DNA of 64,000 nucleotides. Source: Schistosoma haematobium. Taxonomy: Eukaryota; Platyhelminthes; Trematoda; Strigeidida; Schistosomatidae. Below the pieces are notes generated by a model. That model was not told the origin of the DNA and made no database searches. It was given only the letters and a program-made list of their open reading frames with translations. Shown here piece by piece: positions 52,601-55,680 of this stretch (positions within the stretch are counted from its first letter, which is position 1; each line of letters begins with the position of its first letter). The position numbers and the translations under genes were made by a program. Location: positions 35,572,902 through 35,636,901 of the forward strand of contig NC_067199.1 of assembly GCF_000699445.3 (NCBI RefSeq), written 5' to 3'.

Positions 52601-55060
52601 CTTGCACCTTTACTTTTTGAAGATAGTTGTAGTAGTTCTCCACGTTTTAGCTCCGTACATTAGAACTGTCTTGACGTTCGTATTGAAGATTCTCACTTTC
52701 ATGTTGCTTGACAGTTGTTTTGAGTTTCGTATGTTCTTCAATCATAGGAATGAGGCCCTTGCTTTGCCGATCTGTGCCTTCACATTTGCATCAGATCATC
52801 CTCGTCCAACGACGACGATGACCAGGTACGTGAGTTTCCACATCTTACAGAGTTTCTCCATTAATTGTGATTGTGTTGGTGTTCTCAATGTTGTATTTGA
52901 GGATCTTGCTTTTTCCCTTGTGTATGCTGAGGCCTACTGATGTAGAGGCTGCTGCCAAACTAGTTGTCTCCACCTGCATTTGTTGATGCGTATGGGATAG
53001 AAGGTCCAGATCATGTGTGAAGTTCGAACCGTTTAGCTGCATCAAACCTGTCCATTGTATTTCGCGCTTTCCCTCACATATTGAGGTCTTCACAATCCAG
53101 TCAGCCACCAGAAGAAAGAGAAAAGGGAGAGTAATCCGACTTGTCTCACTCTGGTCCTCACCTTGAATGCATCTGTCAGCTGTCCTCCATGCACGACTTT
53201 GCAGCGTAGTCCGTCCTATGAATTCTGGATGTTGACGATTTTATTAGGTACTCCATAATGTTCTCCTATCCTCACTGTCAAACGATTACTCGTAGTCAAG
53301 GAAGTCGATGTATAATGAAAAAATTCCACCCAACTAAATGTTCAACGATGATCCTTAGTGTCGCGATTTAGTCTGTGCACGACCGATCCCTATGGAATCA
53401 AGCTCCTTAATACCCGAATTGGGCGTCTACTGTTTCTTTCATCCGATTCAGCAACGCTCTGTTGAAAACGTTTCCTGGTAACGACAGTAGTGTGACGCCC
53501 CTGTAGTTCTCAAATTTGCCCTGATAACGTTTCTTTGATATCATGTTGAAGTGTCCTTCTTTCCAGTACGTCCTCACTTCTTCATACTCCTAAATCTTCC
53601 TGAATAGTGTGAAGCACGATTGCAGTTACTTGTATGTCTGACTTCGGTGCTTCGGCTAGAATATTATCAGGTCCTGCTGATTTCCCACTCTTGATTTCTT
53701 CGGTCGTTGGTGGAGTGACATGTATAGCAAGGTCCGTAGGTGGTGCTTCGATATCTGATGGATGCAGTGGATCTGGTCTATCTGAGAGTTCCTCAAAGTG
53801 TTCTAAGCATGTTCCTCTGTTCTTGAATCTGTGACTGGCTTGTCCATGACGGGTCGATCTGGTTTACTATATTTTCCTGCCAGTTTCTTTGTTGTCATAT
53901 AGTTGTTTCATGTTCCCTAGACTTGCAACTTTTTCCGCTGTCGTTGCTGAAGCCATGTCAGTCATTTGTTTAGTTTATTTTCCTCAAATGTATGAGGATG
54001 ACCCTAGGAGATTGAAGTACCTCGAAACAGAGCTAGTTATAAACCATTCTAGGAAAAACTGAAATTAATATATTTCACCGAATATGTCGATTCACATCGA
54101 AAGCACGTCACTCATACTCTACCCTAACTATTACTTACGCCTGTTACTCCTCGTGAAGTAGCATAAGCCGCTCACCAGTATTCTCCATCCAACCCTGTCC
54201 TGGGCAATCCTTTCTAGCTCCGTCCAGTTGTAATTCATCCTTTTCATATCTGCTTCTATTATCCGACGCAATGTGTTCTTTGGCCTTCCTCTTTTTCGCT
54301 TCCCTTCAGGATTCCAAGTTAGGGCTTGCCTCGTGATGCAGTTTGACGATTTGCGTAATGTATGTCCTATCCATTTCCATCGTCTTTTCCTAATTTCTTC
54401 TTCAGCTGGAAGTTGGTTTGTTCTCTCCCACAGAAGGCTAGTGCTGATGGTATCCGGCCAGTGGATGTTGAGTATCTTGCGTAGGCAGCGATTAATAAAT
54501 ACTTGTACTTTCTTGATTGTGGTTGTTGTAGTTACCCTAACTATTACTAGCTACTTAAATGACAAATCTTTGAGCAAGCACGCTATTAAATGACAGCAGG
54601 ATAAACTAAATACTAGTAAACATTTTAACGATATATAATATTCTATTTCCAGGTAGATGAAAAAGAAGTTCTCTCTCTCACAAGTCTCTTATCTCAGTCT
54701 GGTGGTTTATTCTCTATTTGGATTGGACTTAACATGATGTCAGTTATAGAGGTGGTAGAACTGATTTTTCATCTTATTACAAAATGTAGACAATTTTCAA
54801 AGCGAAAACGACTTCGCCGAACTCAAAAAAAGCAGACTACATGCGACACACTGAAACCACTAACCAATGCAAATAGTGAGACAGAAATGGTACAGGATCA
54901 GATAACAAACCGAGGAATCGGAAAACAAACTGAGAAGTATAGAAAAGACGACATGACCATAAACAATGGTCCAATACAAATACACACCAGAAAACGGTCT
55001 CCAAGCGCCCCCAATCAGATGGTATCTGGAAATATATCATTATATTTACCACAAATTTGA
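700..55060 (+). CDS. DEG/ENaC-family sodium channel, last four exons (5'-partial)
   Basis: Joined exons 700-1152, 48985-49311, 51115-51402 and 54653-55060 encode about 491 residues of a degenerin/epithelial sodium channel subunit, a plasma-membrane cation channel with a cysteine-rich extracellular loop. Seen in order: an NCYTY motif, a PPYGRC motif, ACRMST...LCGC spanning the first junction, SCTLPC followed by a WP motif, then LLSQSGGLF...IWIG and a second membrane segment ending in a basic stretch and a cytoplasmic tail of about 90 residues. All junctions are phase 0 with GT-AG sites. The ACR-to-CGC spacing across the 47.8-kb intron matches the family exactly, so no exon is missing there. 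The N-terminus and first membrane segment lie upstream. Two oddities: the second cysteine of the ACRxSC motif is Thr, and the G/SxS selectivity tract reads G-L-N. The subfamily and ligand cannot be told from the sequence. Confidence 0.9.
1192..1482. mobile_element. Merlin-type MITE with 8-bp TSD
   Basis: Flanked by ACTTTTTC at 1184-1191 and 1483-1490. The ends are inverted (right end ACTATAGTCTCGCC; left end decayed but aligned base for base). The interior matches the ends of the transposase-bearing element at 44190-44983. Confidence 0.75.
1621..1777 (+). repeat. Family A hammerhead repeat, decayed
   Basis: It has a B-box-like GGTTCGAATCCC and the family tail TCTCCACAACC. The hammerhead middle (GAAAC to the cleavage site) is deleted. 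Confidence 0.65.
2111..2192 (-). repeat. Family A repeat, 3' fragment
   Basis: Only the antisense tail is present (GATCATGAACTGAT, TAGACCACCATTGAAAACC). It stops at the AGCACTGG of stem I. Confidence 0.65.
2375..2684. repeat. Family A inverted pair (palindrome)
   Basis: A nearly complete antisense copy (to about 2602) abuts a sense half-copy (about 2603-2690) that starts inside the hammerhead. Possible 13-bp flanking duplication at 2362-2374 and 2685-2697 with one mismatch; this overlaps the family 3' end, so it is tentative. Confidence 0.75.
2461..2508 (-). ncRNA. Hammerhead-ribozyme-like fold, family A
   Basis: Read on the minus strand: stem I arm CACTG, core CTGAGGA, stem II GTCC...GGAC, core GAAA, a near-palindromic stem III, then ATC at the cleavage position and stem I arm CAGTG. 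The core is intact; stem III has a C-A mismatch. Confidence 0.6.
3262..3505 (+). repeat. GGGGACAACC repeat family, partial
   Basis: Shares its interior with 8266-8578 and 17757-18030 (TTACAGAACATCTT, CTGTCGACATCAGTAGCAC). The 5' end with GGGGACAACC is missing here. Confidence 0.6.
3567..3743 (-). repeat. Family A repeat, 5'-truncated at the B box
   Basis: Antisense copy running from the family tail through the hammerhead to GGTTCGAA. It may be flanked by a short TATATTTAA duplication. Confidence 0.7.
4085..4435 (+). mobile_element. CR1-like LINE, 3' end of reverse transcriptase ORF
   Basis: Open from about 4091 to 4297. The peptide has [27 protein letters not shown] and [13 protein letters not shown], the typical end of CR1/Jockey-type RT ORFs. 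A short 3' UTR follows, ending in an A-rich stretch near 4420-4434. Confidence 0.7.
4680..6115 (+). pseudogene. Penelope-like element, RT to GIY-YIG, broken
   Basis: Translation in shifting frames shows PLE reverse transcriptase motifs ([10 protein letters not shown] near 4810, YTDDTFII near 4910), then FLKLPF, FNAANL and a GIY-YIG remnant (CFCGESYIE) near 5515, with SLLW near the end at 5825. There are several stops and frameshifts. The 3' UTR to about 6115 resembles 32650-33025. Confidence 0.75.
6116..6692. other. AT-rich intron sequence, nothing recognised
   Basis: No ORF, repeat family or inverted structure was recognised. Confidence 0.5.
6705..7115. mobile_element. Family B (Sm-alpha-like) inverted dimer with 12-bp TSD
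   Basis: An antisense unit (6705-about 6987) is fused head-to-head with a sense unit (to 7115). The whole is flanked by GAATGATTTGTA at 6693-6704 and 7116-7127. Both arms carry the hammerhead region (GTCCTATTTAGGAC antisense; AGGACGAAACGCGCGTCC sense) and a GGTTCGAGTCC B-box. Confidence 0.85.
7037..7087 (+). ncRNA. Hammerhead-ribozyme-like fold, family B
   Basis: Stem I arm CATCCAG, core GTGACGA (first core C replaced by G), stem II around CCC-AAATAGG, GAAA, stem III ACGCGCGT and cleavage triplet GTC. The core change predicts loss of activity. Confidence 0.6.
7828..7968 (-). repeat. Family A repeat, strongly decayed
   Basis: The antisense order is kept: hammerhead trace with AGGATTCCTCAG, B-box region CAAACCCAGGAC, then the A-box region AAGACCACTAAGC. 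Confidence 0.5.
8266..8578 (+). repeat. GGGGACAACC repeat family copy
   Basis: Starts TGTAGCGAACAG, carries GGTGGGGACAACC, and ends AGTAGCACGCACCACA. It is the most complete copy at the 5' side; TG...CA ends would also fit a solo LTR, but no target duplication was seen. Confidence 0.5.
8579..8692. repeat. Trinucleotide microsatellite (TAC)n/(TAA)n
   Basis: A run of ACT/TAC units passes into AAT/TAA units, with a few single-base interruptions. Confidence 0.95.
9035..9698 (-). mobile_element. RTE-type LINE, 5'-truncated, 11-bp TSD
   Basis: Matches the last 660 bp of the element at 37038-40155. The flanking duplication is TTGACTAATTA at 9024-9034 and 9699-9709. The tail is (TTAC)n on the plus strand. 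The ORF has two TGA stops after the KKRWK motif, as in the copies at 23720 and 37038. Confidence 0.9.
10010..10222 (+). repeat. Family A hammerhead repeat
   Basis: Sense copy with 5' head, A-box-like and B-box-like tracts, and a hammerhead with stem II GTCC...GGAC and GAAAC. Stem III and the cleavage triplet are mutated (CATCC). Confidence 0.75.
10636..10860 (+). repeat. Family A hammerhead repeat
   Basis: Sense copy; B-box GGTTCAAATCCC, core CTGAGGA and GAAAC kept, stem II weakened (AAGAT). The tail variant TCATGATCTCAATC resembles 21644-21955. Confidence 0.75.
11088..11302 (-). repeat. Family A hammerhead repeat
   Basis: Near-complete antisense copy from GAAGGGGTTTTGTGG to the A-box. The hammerhead core is present, with the cleavage triplet changed to GTT. 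Confidence 0.75.
11550..12135. repeat. Family B inverted pair
   Basis: An antisense unit (11550-11818) meets a sense unit (11819-12135) head to head. The sense unit runs from the CAATTGCAG region through the B-box to the hammerhead and TATCTTTGCTTA. Both hammerheads are degenerate. No clear flanking duplication. Confidence 0.7.
12136..12717. other. AT-rich intron sequence, nothing recognised
   Basis: No ORF, repeat family or inverted structure was recognised. Confidence 0.5.
12718..13391. repeat. Tandem duplication of a family A copy plus flank, split by an antisense copy
   Basis: 12718-12972 and 13141-13391 are direct repeats that share both the sense family A copy and the unrelated flank (TTCAACTATTAAAAAATAAT). 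An antisense family A copy (12973-13140) sits between them. Confidence 0.8.
13551..13807. mobile_element. Merlin-type MITE with 8-bp TSD
   Basis: The left end TATAATTTATGGATGAT and the right end ATTATTGTCTTGCC are the family's inverted ends. Flanks AATTTTTC (13543-13550) and AATTTATC (13808-13815) match at 7 of 8 bases. Confidence 0.72.
14176..14712 (-). mobile_element. LINE fragment ((GACT)n-tailed family), 5' part only
   Basis: Reverse complement of 29239-29790, so it keeps the upstream part of that element and lacks its ORF end and tail. A 7-bp ACATGTC lies at 14169-14175 and 14713-14719. Confidence 0.65.
14886..15612 (-). pseudogene. Penelope-like element fragment with GIY-YIG, flanked by inverted repeats
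   Basis: The minus strand from 15479 to 15138 encodes [48 protein letters not shown] and HRITEH, the C-terminal GIY-YIG endonuclease region of a PLE. The right arm (15457-15612) is repeated inverted at 14886-15037. No RT motifs remain. Confidence 0.78.
16140..16330 (-). repeat. Family A remnant plus family B variant remnant
   Basis: An antisense B-box (GGTTCGAACCCAG) and A-box trace is followed by an antisense GTCCTATTTGGGAC stem II. The right part resembles 56827-56875, a subfamily ending in CACATTCCATCTATTC. Confidence 0.5.
16625..16975 (-). repeat. Family A repeat with long 5' head and tandem joint
   Basis: Antisense copy with the extended head (CACTAGAACTCCAGG) to about 16945, then ATTATCAGAACGGG, the 3' end of a next unit. 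This is a head-to-tail joint also seen near 19968, 23090 and 35537. Confidence 0.7.
16661..16710 (-). ncRNA. Hammerhead-ribozyme-like fold, family A
   Basis: Minus strand: core CTGAGGA, stem II TTCC...GGAA (a covarying change from GTCC...GGAC), GAAA, stem III with AC...GT, triplet GTC, and stem I with one mismatch. Confidence 0.6.
17068..17190 (-). repeat. Family B repeat, partial
   Basis: Antisense, from the 3' side (AGCAGTGGAATC) through the hammerhead to the B-box (GGACTCGAACCC). Confidence 0.7.
17191..17756. other. AT-rich intron sequence, nothing recognised
   Basis: No ORF, repeat family or inverted structure was recognised. Confidence 0.5.
17757..18350. repeat. GGGGACAACC family with inverted ends
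   Basis: The left end (GAACGAGAA...GTGGGGACAACC) recurs inverted at 18305-18350 (GTTGTCCCCACC...TTCTCATTC). The body also matches 3262-3505 and 8266-8578. It is either a TIR element or two inverted copies. Confidence 0.55.
18700..18790 (+). repeat. Family A head remnant
   Basis: A-box-like CTCAATGGTCTGGA and a decayed B-box region only. Confidence 0.3.
19040..19250. repeat. Family A inverted pair of half-copies
   Basis: An antisense tail and hammerhead half (to about 19145) faces a sense half (19150-19250) that ends in TTGACTTATGAATTCAACT. Confidence 0.7.
19258..19798 (+). pseudogene. Penelope-like element, GIY-YIG end
   Basis: From 19277 the frame reads YKFTCTC, a stop, then [47 protein letters not shown] and SLHLK. 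The CxC...YIGR pattern is the GIY-YIG motif. The likely 3' UTR continues past the family A insertion into 20181-20560. Confidence 0.75.
19812..20167. mobile_element. Family A palindromic composite with 13-bp TSD
   Basis: AATATTCAGTCTA at 19799-19811 and 20168-20180 brackets the whole composite: an antisense 5' head (to about 19968), a tandem joint, an antisense 3' half (to about 20047), and a sense half that folds back on it (to 20167). It interrupts the PLE 3' UTR. Confidence 0.85.
20181..20560 (+). other. Probable continuation of the PLE 3' UTR
   Basis: Continues after the target duplication of the palindromic insertion. No coding signal; the assignment is by position only. Confidence 0.35.
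20561..21194. other. AT-rich intron sequence, nothing recognised
   Basis: Contains T-rich low-complexity patches at 20990-21090; no repeat family recognised. Confidence 0.5.
21195..21300 (-). mobile_element. LINE 3' end, (GACT)n-tailed family
   Basis: A TCAGTCAGTCAG tail is followed by the antisense of the 3' UTR at about 30235-30327 (CAACGTAG, TGCATCGGTTCAAG). Confidence 0.7.
21644..21955 (+). repeat. Family A repeat, near full length, alternative 5' head
   Basis: The head GATCAGTGGAGCTAATCCG is followed by an A-box, the B-box GGTTCGAATCCC and a hammerhead with GGACGAAACGGCCGTCC. Its first core motif reads CTGGGGG, which breaks it. The head is shared with 33455-33749. Confidence 0.8.
22138..22372. 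repeat. Family B inverted pair, decayed
   Basis: Antisense AGATGGATAACAACTAGCAGTGG at the left mirrors CCATTGTTAGTTACAATTCATCT at the right. The hammerheads are degenerate. Confidence 0.5.
22688..23530. repeat. Family A cluster: antisense tandem dimer facing a sense copy
   Basis: An antisense full copy with long head (22688-23088) is joined head to tail to an antisense half (to about 23185), then a sense full copy (23190-23530). The left half has the same layout and joint as 35145-35650. Confidence 0.8.
23720..24639 (-). mobile_element. RTE-type LINE, 5'-truncated
   Basis: About 920 bp matching the 3' third of 37038-40155, with a (TTAC)n tail. A possible 7-bp AGACTAT duplication lies at 23713-23719 and 24640-24646. 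It shares the two TGA stops after KKRWK. Confidence 0.88.
24647..28025. other. 3.4 kb of intron without recognised repeats
   Basis: The longest quiet stretch in the window. A 78-codon open frame at 26274-26510 (plus) has no family I recognise. 25204-25740 is somewhat less AT-rich, with no identifiable element. Confidence 0.5.
28026..28385. repeat. Family B inverted composite
   Basis: An antisense hammerhead half (28026-28165) meets a sense B-box-to-hammerhead half (28166-28255). The latter continues without a break into the first part of the next unit (CAATCCGCACAG to AAGTGAATTTAAA), another tandem joint. Confidence 0.78.
28056..28103 (-). ncRNA. Best-preserved family B hammerhead-like fold
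   Basis: Minus strand: stem I CATCCAG/CTGGATTC, core CTGATGA, stem II GTCT/AGGT (with wobble pairs), GAAA, stem III AC...GT, triplet GTT. All invariant core positions I can check are intact. Confidence 0.65.
28868..29016 (-). repeat. PLE-like palindrome, left arm
   Basis: Inverted copy of 30339-30455 plus 29209-29238. On the minus strand it carries CTGAAGA, GTCC...GGAC and GAAACATTGG, a hammerhead-like core of the kind known from Penelope-like elements. Confidence 0.6.
29040..29197 (+). mobile_element. Family A repeat, 5'-truncated, 11-bp TSD
   Basis: AAATCTATACT lies at 29029-29039 and 29198-29208. The copy starts inside the tRNA-like head (GGCGCGAGACTGG) and ends TTTCAACCAGTA. It inserted into the loop of the palindrome. 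Confidence 0.85.
29239..30327 (+). mobile_element. Internally deleted LINE with (GACT)n tail and 11-bp TSD
   Basis: TTCTTTGATGA lies at 29228-29238 and 30328-30338. The 5' 550 bp match 14176-14712 inverted. From 29809 an ORF end reads [29 protein letters not shown] and [15 protein letters not shown], the C-terminal end of a LINE RT ORF. The reverse-transcriptase core is absent. Confidence 0.82.
30339..30455 (+). repeat. PLE-like palindrome, right arm
   Basis: Inverted match to 28868-28996 at roughly 90 percent by eye. Split from its proximal part (29209-29238) by the LINE insertion. Confidence 0.6.
30527..30577. repeat. (AAT)n microsatellite
   Basis: Near-perfect AAT run with one AAC interruption. 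Confidence 0.95.
31024..31318 (+). repeat. Family B repeat, near full length
   Basis: A sense unit from ACATATGCCAACA to CCATCTTTGCTTA with B-box GGTTCAAGTCCC. The hammerhead (31237-31288) has CTGATGA and GTCC...GGAC intact, but GAAA is AAAA and three A's are inserted after the GTC triplet. Confidence 0.8.
31622..31671. repeat. (TA)n microsatellite
   Basis: About 24 uninterrupted TA units. Confidence 0.97.
31770..31950 (-). repeat. Family A repeat, decayed
   Basis: Antisense copy from GGGGGTTTGTGTAGATTG to the B-box trace GATATTCGAGGCC. Confidence 0.6.
32062..32345 (+). repeat. Family A repeat, near full length
   Basis: Long head (GGGTCAATTGTGAGATAG), A-box GTGGTCTAGCGG, B-box GGTTCAAGTC, and a hammerhead region with GAAAC changed to AAAAC and the triplet lost. 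Confidence 0.8.
32500..33025 (+). mobile_element. PLE 3' UTR fragment with inverted ends
   Basis: 32975-33025 (GATCTAATTGAAAACAATATTG) recurs inverted at 32503-32545. The body resembles the UTR at 5860-6115. It is interrupted by the 51-bp insertion at 32589. Confidence 0.6.
32589..32639 (+). mobile_element. 51-bp hammerhead-core insertion with 9-bp TSD
   Basis: ACATTCAGT at 32580-32588 and 32640-32648 flanks an insert that is only the family A hammerhead: CTGAGGA, GTCC...GGAC, GAAAC, GGCC, GTC and the 3' stem I arm, ending TTCTAGGTTG. The core is perfect. The missing 5' stem I arm is partly supplied by the target (TCAGTG). Confidence 0.8.
33228..33350 (-). repeat. PLE-like arm, single copy
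   Basis: Same orientation and sequence as the 28868-28996 arm, with GACGAAACGTTGG on the minus strand; no inverted partner nearby. Confidence 0.6.
33455..33955. repeat. Family A inverted pair
   Basis: A full antisense copy with alternative head (33455-33749) faces a sense copy that starts at its A-box (33750-33955). Stem II and stem III are good in both; the first core motif is TTGAGGA in both. Confidence 0.82.
34085..34250 (-). repeat. Family A remnant
   Basis: Only GTTTTCGTCCTAGTATGAGA and traces of the head are left. Confidence 0.4.
34440..34625 (+). repeat. Family A remnant
   Basis: Head (GTTCGTTGAAGTTA) and tail (CCTGGTTTTCAGTGATTGTCC) are recognisable; the middle is decayed. Confidence 0.4.
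35145..35650 (-). repeat. Family A antisense tandem dimer
   Basis: A full unit (35145-35537) with long head is joined head to tail to a second unit cut in its hammerhead at about 35645. It is paralogous to 22688-23185 across the joint. Confidence 0.8.
35651..36639. other. AT-rich intron sequence, nothing recognised
   Basis: No repeat family or convincing ORF. Confidence 0.5.
36640..36735 (-). repeat. Family B remnant
   Basis: CCAGAGTTGAAGTTTAATTCGGGACTC matches the antisense B-box flank of family B. Confidence 0.4.
37228..38562 (+). pseudogene. RTE ORF, endonuclease half
   Basis: An apurinic-type (APE-like) endonuclease that nicks target DNA for reverse transcription. The ATG at 37228 starts 444 codons. 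Catalytic-type residues are seen in SETHW (about residue 60), RDFNAKVG (about 171; usually G before D) and SDHH (about 266). The frame breaks after NMRQLYD and ends at 38562. Confidence 0.85.
38570..40147 (+). pseudogene. RTE ORF, reverse transcriptase half, disrupted
   Basis: Reverse transcriptase of the element. It reads [37 protein letters not shown] and CTDQIATLR, then jumps to [10 protein letters not shown] with motif A missing. Motif B (VRQGC) and motif C (FVDD) follow. In-frame TGA codons at 39905 and 39911 cut off the last 75 residues, which otherwise stay in frame to 40147. Confidence 0.85.
40170..40689. other. Intron sequence, nothing recognised
   Basis: Includes a short GA-rich patch at 40609-40625. 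No repeat family recognised. Confidence 0.5.
40690..40830 (+). repeat. Family A head remnant
   Basis: A-box-like CCCATTAGTATAGAGATTAAG and B-box-like GGATTCGATTCC are kept; the hammerhead is unrecognisable. Confidence 0.5.
40831..41569. other. AT-rich intron sequence, nothing recognised
   Basis: No ORF or repeat family recognised. Confidence 0.5.
41588..41737 (-). repeat. Third tRNA-headed repeat with a hammerhead-like tail
   Basis: On the minus strand a perfect A-box-type TAGCTCAGTGG (41728-41718) is followed by a weak B-box, then CTGAAGAG, a TGCT-AAGT-AGCA hairpin, CGGGAC, palindromic ACCCGGGT and GTCC. The order matches families A and B, but GAAA reads GGGA. Confidence 0.45.
41830..42090. 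repeat. PLE-like palindrome, decayed
   Basis: The left arm (41830-41905, ATTCCGATGTTTCTCC) and the inverted right arm (42015-42090, GAGAAACGTTGAAATTCC) match the 28868/30339 arms. Confidence 0.5.
42710..42885 (+). repeat. Family B repeat, decayed
   Basis: Sense order kept: TAGTAGCACAGTAGGTAACG, then AGTTGACGAGTTCCAAATAG; the core after stem II is lost. Confidence 0.55.
42989..43859. mobile_element. Element with about 185-bp terminal inverted repeats
   Basis: 42989-43174 and 43677-43859 are inverted copies (TTGTTGG at both tips, shared TGCTATTATGTTTAGTAGC, CAGCGTTCA and GATTGG). The 500-bp middle has no recognisable transposase. No target duplication was clear. Confidence 0.65.
43972..44055 (+). 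repeat. Family A fragment from hammerhead to tail
   Basis: Starts AGGACGAAACGGC and ends TTCACTCATGATCC; the 5' half is absent. Confidence 0.7.
44190..44983 (-). mobile_element. Merlin DNA transposon, inactive, 9-bp TSD
   Basis: ATTCATTTG lies at 44181-44189 and 44984-44992. The inverted ends start GGCGAGACTCTAATTTATGG and GGCGAGGCTCTAGTTTATGG. GG-starting ends, an 8-9 bp duplication and an IS1016-like transposase are the known Merlin traits. A second right-end-like sequence at 44818-44848 suggests a partial duplication. Confidence 0.82.
44323..44655 (-). pseudogene. Merlin (IS1016/ISXO2-like) transposase remnant
   Basis: A DDE-type transposase that cuts and pastes the element. The minus strand reads [11 protein letters not shown], a stop, [13 protein letters not shown], a stop, then [31 protein letters not shown] and [23 protein letters not shown] holds the second catalytic Asp and NNIEAMW the Glu. 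Stops interrupt it at several points and the N-terminal half is missing. Confidence 0.82.
45222..45285 (-). repeat. PLE-like arm fragment
   Basis: AATTCCAATGTTTCGTCCAG and CTTGTCTGGACTT match the 28868 arm. Confidence 0.6.
45337..45625. mobile_element. Merlin-type MITE, no clear TSD
   Basis: The interior and right end (TTCATAAATTATAGTCTTGCC in part) match 1192-1482. The left end is diverged and its flank does not duplicate the right flank. Confidence 0.65.
45626..46221. other. AT-rich intron sequence, nothing recognised
   Basis: No ORF or repeat family recognised. Confidence 0.5.
46222..46375 (-). repeat. Family A repeat, 5'-truncated
   Basis: Antisense tail and hammerhead; the core reads CTGAGAA, so the key G is lost. 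Confidence 0.7.
46395..46540 (+). mobile_element. LINE ORF-end remnant
   Basis: 46460-46530 aligns with 30000-30060, the end of the (GACT)n-tailed LINE ORF (ATATCGTAATCAATGGTCAGAG). Confidence 0.5.
46541..47277. other. AT-rich intron sequence, nothing recognised
   Basis: No ORF or repeat family recognised. Confidence 0.5.
47278..47660. repeat. Family B inverted composite
   Basis: A short antisense piece (47278-47340) precedes a sense unit running to the hammerhead at 47585-47640. That hammerhead keeps GAAAC and GTC but has CTGATAA, losing the core G8. Confidence 0.75.
47661..48544. other. AT-rich intron sequence, nothing recognised
   Basis: No ORF or repeat family recognised. Confidence 0.5.
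48545..48915. repeat. Family A inverted pair
   Basis: An antisense copy (48545-48695) and a sense copy (48745-48915) face each other 70 bp upstream of the 48985 exon. Both hammerheads are mutated. Confidence 0.65.
48985..49311 (+). CDS. DEG/ENaC channel exon (CGC motif)
   Basis: The acceptor TTTCAG ends at 48984 and the donor GTAAGT follows 49311; 109 codons, phase 0 at both ends. It completes the conserved block with [10 protein letters not shown], then PFCLEM and NCD. Several Asn-X-Ser/Thr sequons (NES, NYT, NNS, NHT) fit an extracellular segment. It lies in the same reading phase as the exon 47.8 kb upstream. Confidence 0.87.
49560..49700 (+). repeat. Family B remnant
   Basis: ATGTGAACATCAACAATGAGATCCAGG and a decayed hammerhead; lies in the second visible intron of the channel gene. 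Confidence 0.45.
49920..50390 (-). mobile_element. (AAAT)n-tailed retroelement, 12-bp TSD
   Basis: CTAATAAACAAA lies at 49908-49919 and 50391-50402. The tail reads TTTATTTATTTATTT on the plus strand. Nearly identical to 56286-56752, so recent. A 97-codon minus-strand frame (50372-50079) is kept in both copies; its product is unknown. Confidence 0.85.
50403..51114. other. Intron sequence, nothing recognised
   Basis: No ORF or repeat family recognised up to the 51115 exon. Confidence 0.5.
51115..51402 (+). CDS. DEG/ENaC channel exon (pre-TM2 palm region)
   Basis: The acceptor TTTACAG ends at 51114 and the donor GTAAGC follows 51402; 96 codons. It carries [12 protein letters not shown] followed by a WP motif, a charged helix-like stretch, and the [12 protein letters not shown] strand that precedes the second membrane segment in this family. 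Confidence 0.87.
51403..52337. other. Intron sequence, nothing recognised
   Basis: A weak family A head trace (GACTCAGTGGTTAAG) at about 51620; otherwise nothing recognised. Confidence 0.45.
52338..53960 (-). mobile_element. RTE-type LINE, older divergent copy
   Basis: The minus strand gives frameshifted matches to the 37038 element from its post-endonuclease region (near 53950) to a (TTAC)n tail at 52339. The open piece 53108-52845 reads [20 protein letters not shown]. No target duplication was found. Confidence 0.8.
54135..54532 (-). mobile_element. RTE-type LINE, 5'-truncated, 15-bp TSD
   Basis: TACCCTAACTATTAC lies at 54120-54134 and 54533-54547. It encodes the RTE C-terminus with an intact [12 protein letters not shown], unlike the three young copies. 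It ends 105 bp upstream of the channel's last exon. Confidence 0.88.
54653..55060 (+). CDS. DEG/ENaC channel terminal exon (pore, TM2, C-terminus)
   Basis: The acceptor TTCCAG ends at 54652 and the stop is at 55058-55060; 135 residues. [15 protein letters not shown] leads into the second membrane segment and [12 protein letters not shown], followed by the basic stretch [11 protein letters not shown] and a polar tail of about 80 residues. The usual (G/S)-X-S selectivity tract is G-L-N here. No AATAAA was picked out close downstream. Confidence 0.88.
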   Translation, partial: VDEKEVLSLTSLLSQSGGLFSIWIGLNMMSVIEVVELIFHLITKCRQFSKRKRLRRTQKKQTTCDTLKPLTNANSETEMVQDQITNRGIGKQTEKYRKDDMTINNGPIQIHTRKRSPSAPNQMVSGNISLYLPQI

Positions 55061-55349
55061 CACTCACAACTGTTCACGATCAATCTAAACCTGTGTTGAT
55101 TTTTTTAAAATTCTAATATAACATTTCATCCAGTTTGAAAATGCTTGTAGTTGTATATATTATTCGTCTAACCTAAACAGCGAAAGAATTATCAGCGTTA
55201 AGGTTAAAAGACACGTTTCTAAGATTGCGACAAGAATCATTTTGTATGGACATAAGCAGTCAAGGGGGAAAAGCGGAAGCCAAAGTATCCGGTAATGTGC
55301 ACTTTCAGAGACTAATAACCAAGTCAGAACATGTTAAACAAGTAACGAT
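55061..55349. other. 3' flank of the channel gene
   Basis: No clear AATAAA and no repeat recognised. Confidence 0.5.
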
Positions 55350-55492
55350 AATTTTAATAGCTGGATTCATGGATCGATCTAAGTTAGACTGTCCAGTGCT
55401 TCCAGGTTTTCAATGGTGGTCCAGCTTAGATAGACTCATGAATTCAACTATTAGAATTACAATAATCTCCACAAATCCCCCTTTCTGAAAAC
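55350..55492. repeat. Family A inverted half-copies
   Basis: A short antisense tail (to about 55392) meets a sense piece (GTCCAGTGCTTCCAGG to TCCACAAATCCCC). Confidence 0.65.
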
Positions 55493-55549
55493 AACAATAG
55501 GTAATTATTGAAGAAATTTTTAAATATTATTACGTGAAACTATATTTAT

Positions 55550-55680
55550 TTTATTTTATTTTAACACATAGACATTGGTACAAGGAGGCACCAAATACAT
55601 ATGCGCCACACAAATCTCATTCGATATGTGTGAGGGCTGTGATACTGCCCGGACCGAAGCAGGTGAAACTATATGCACAT
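55550..55680 (-). mobile_element. (AAAT)n-tailed retroelement, 3' end
   Basis: A diverged third copy of the 49920 element's end (GCGCCACAC, GGCTGTGATACTGCCCGG). Confidence 0.6.
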
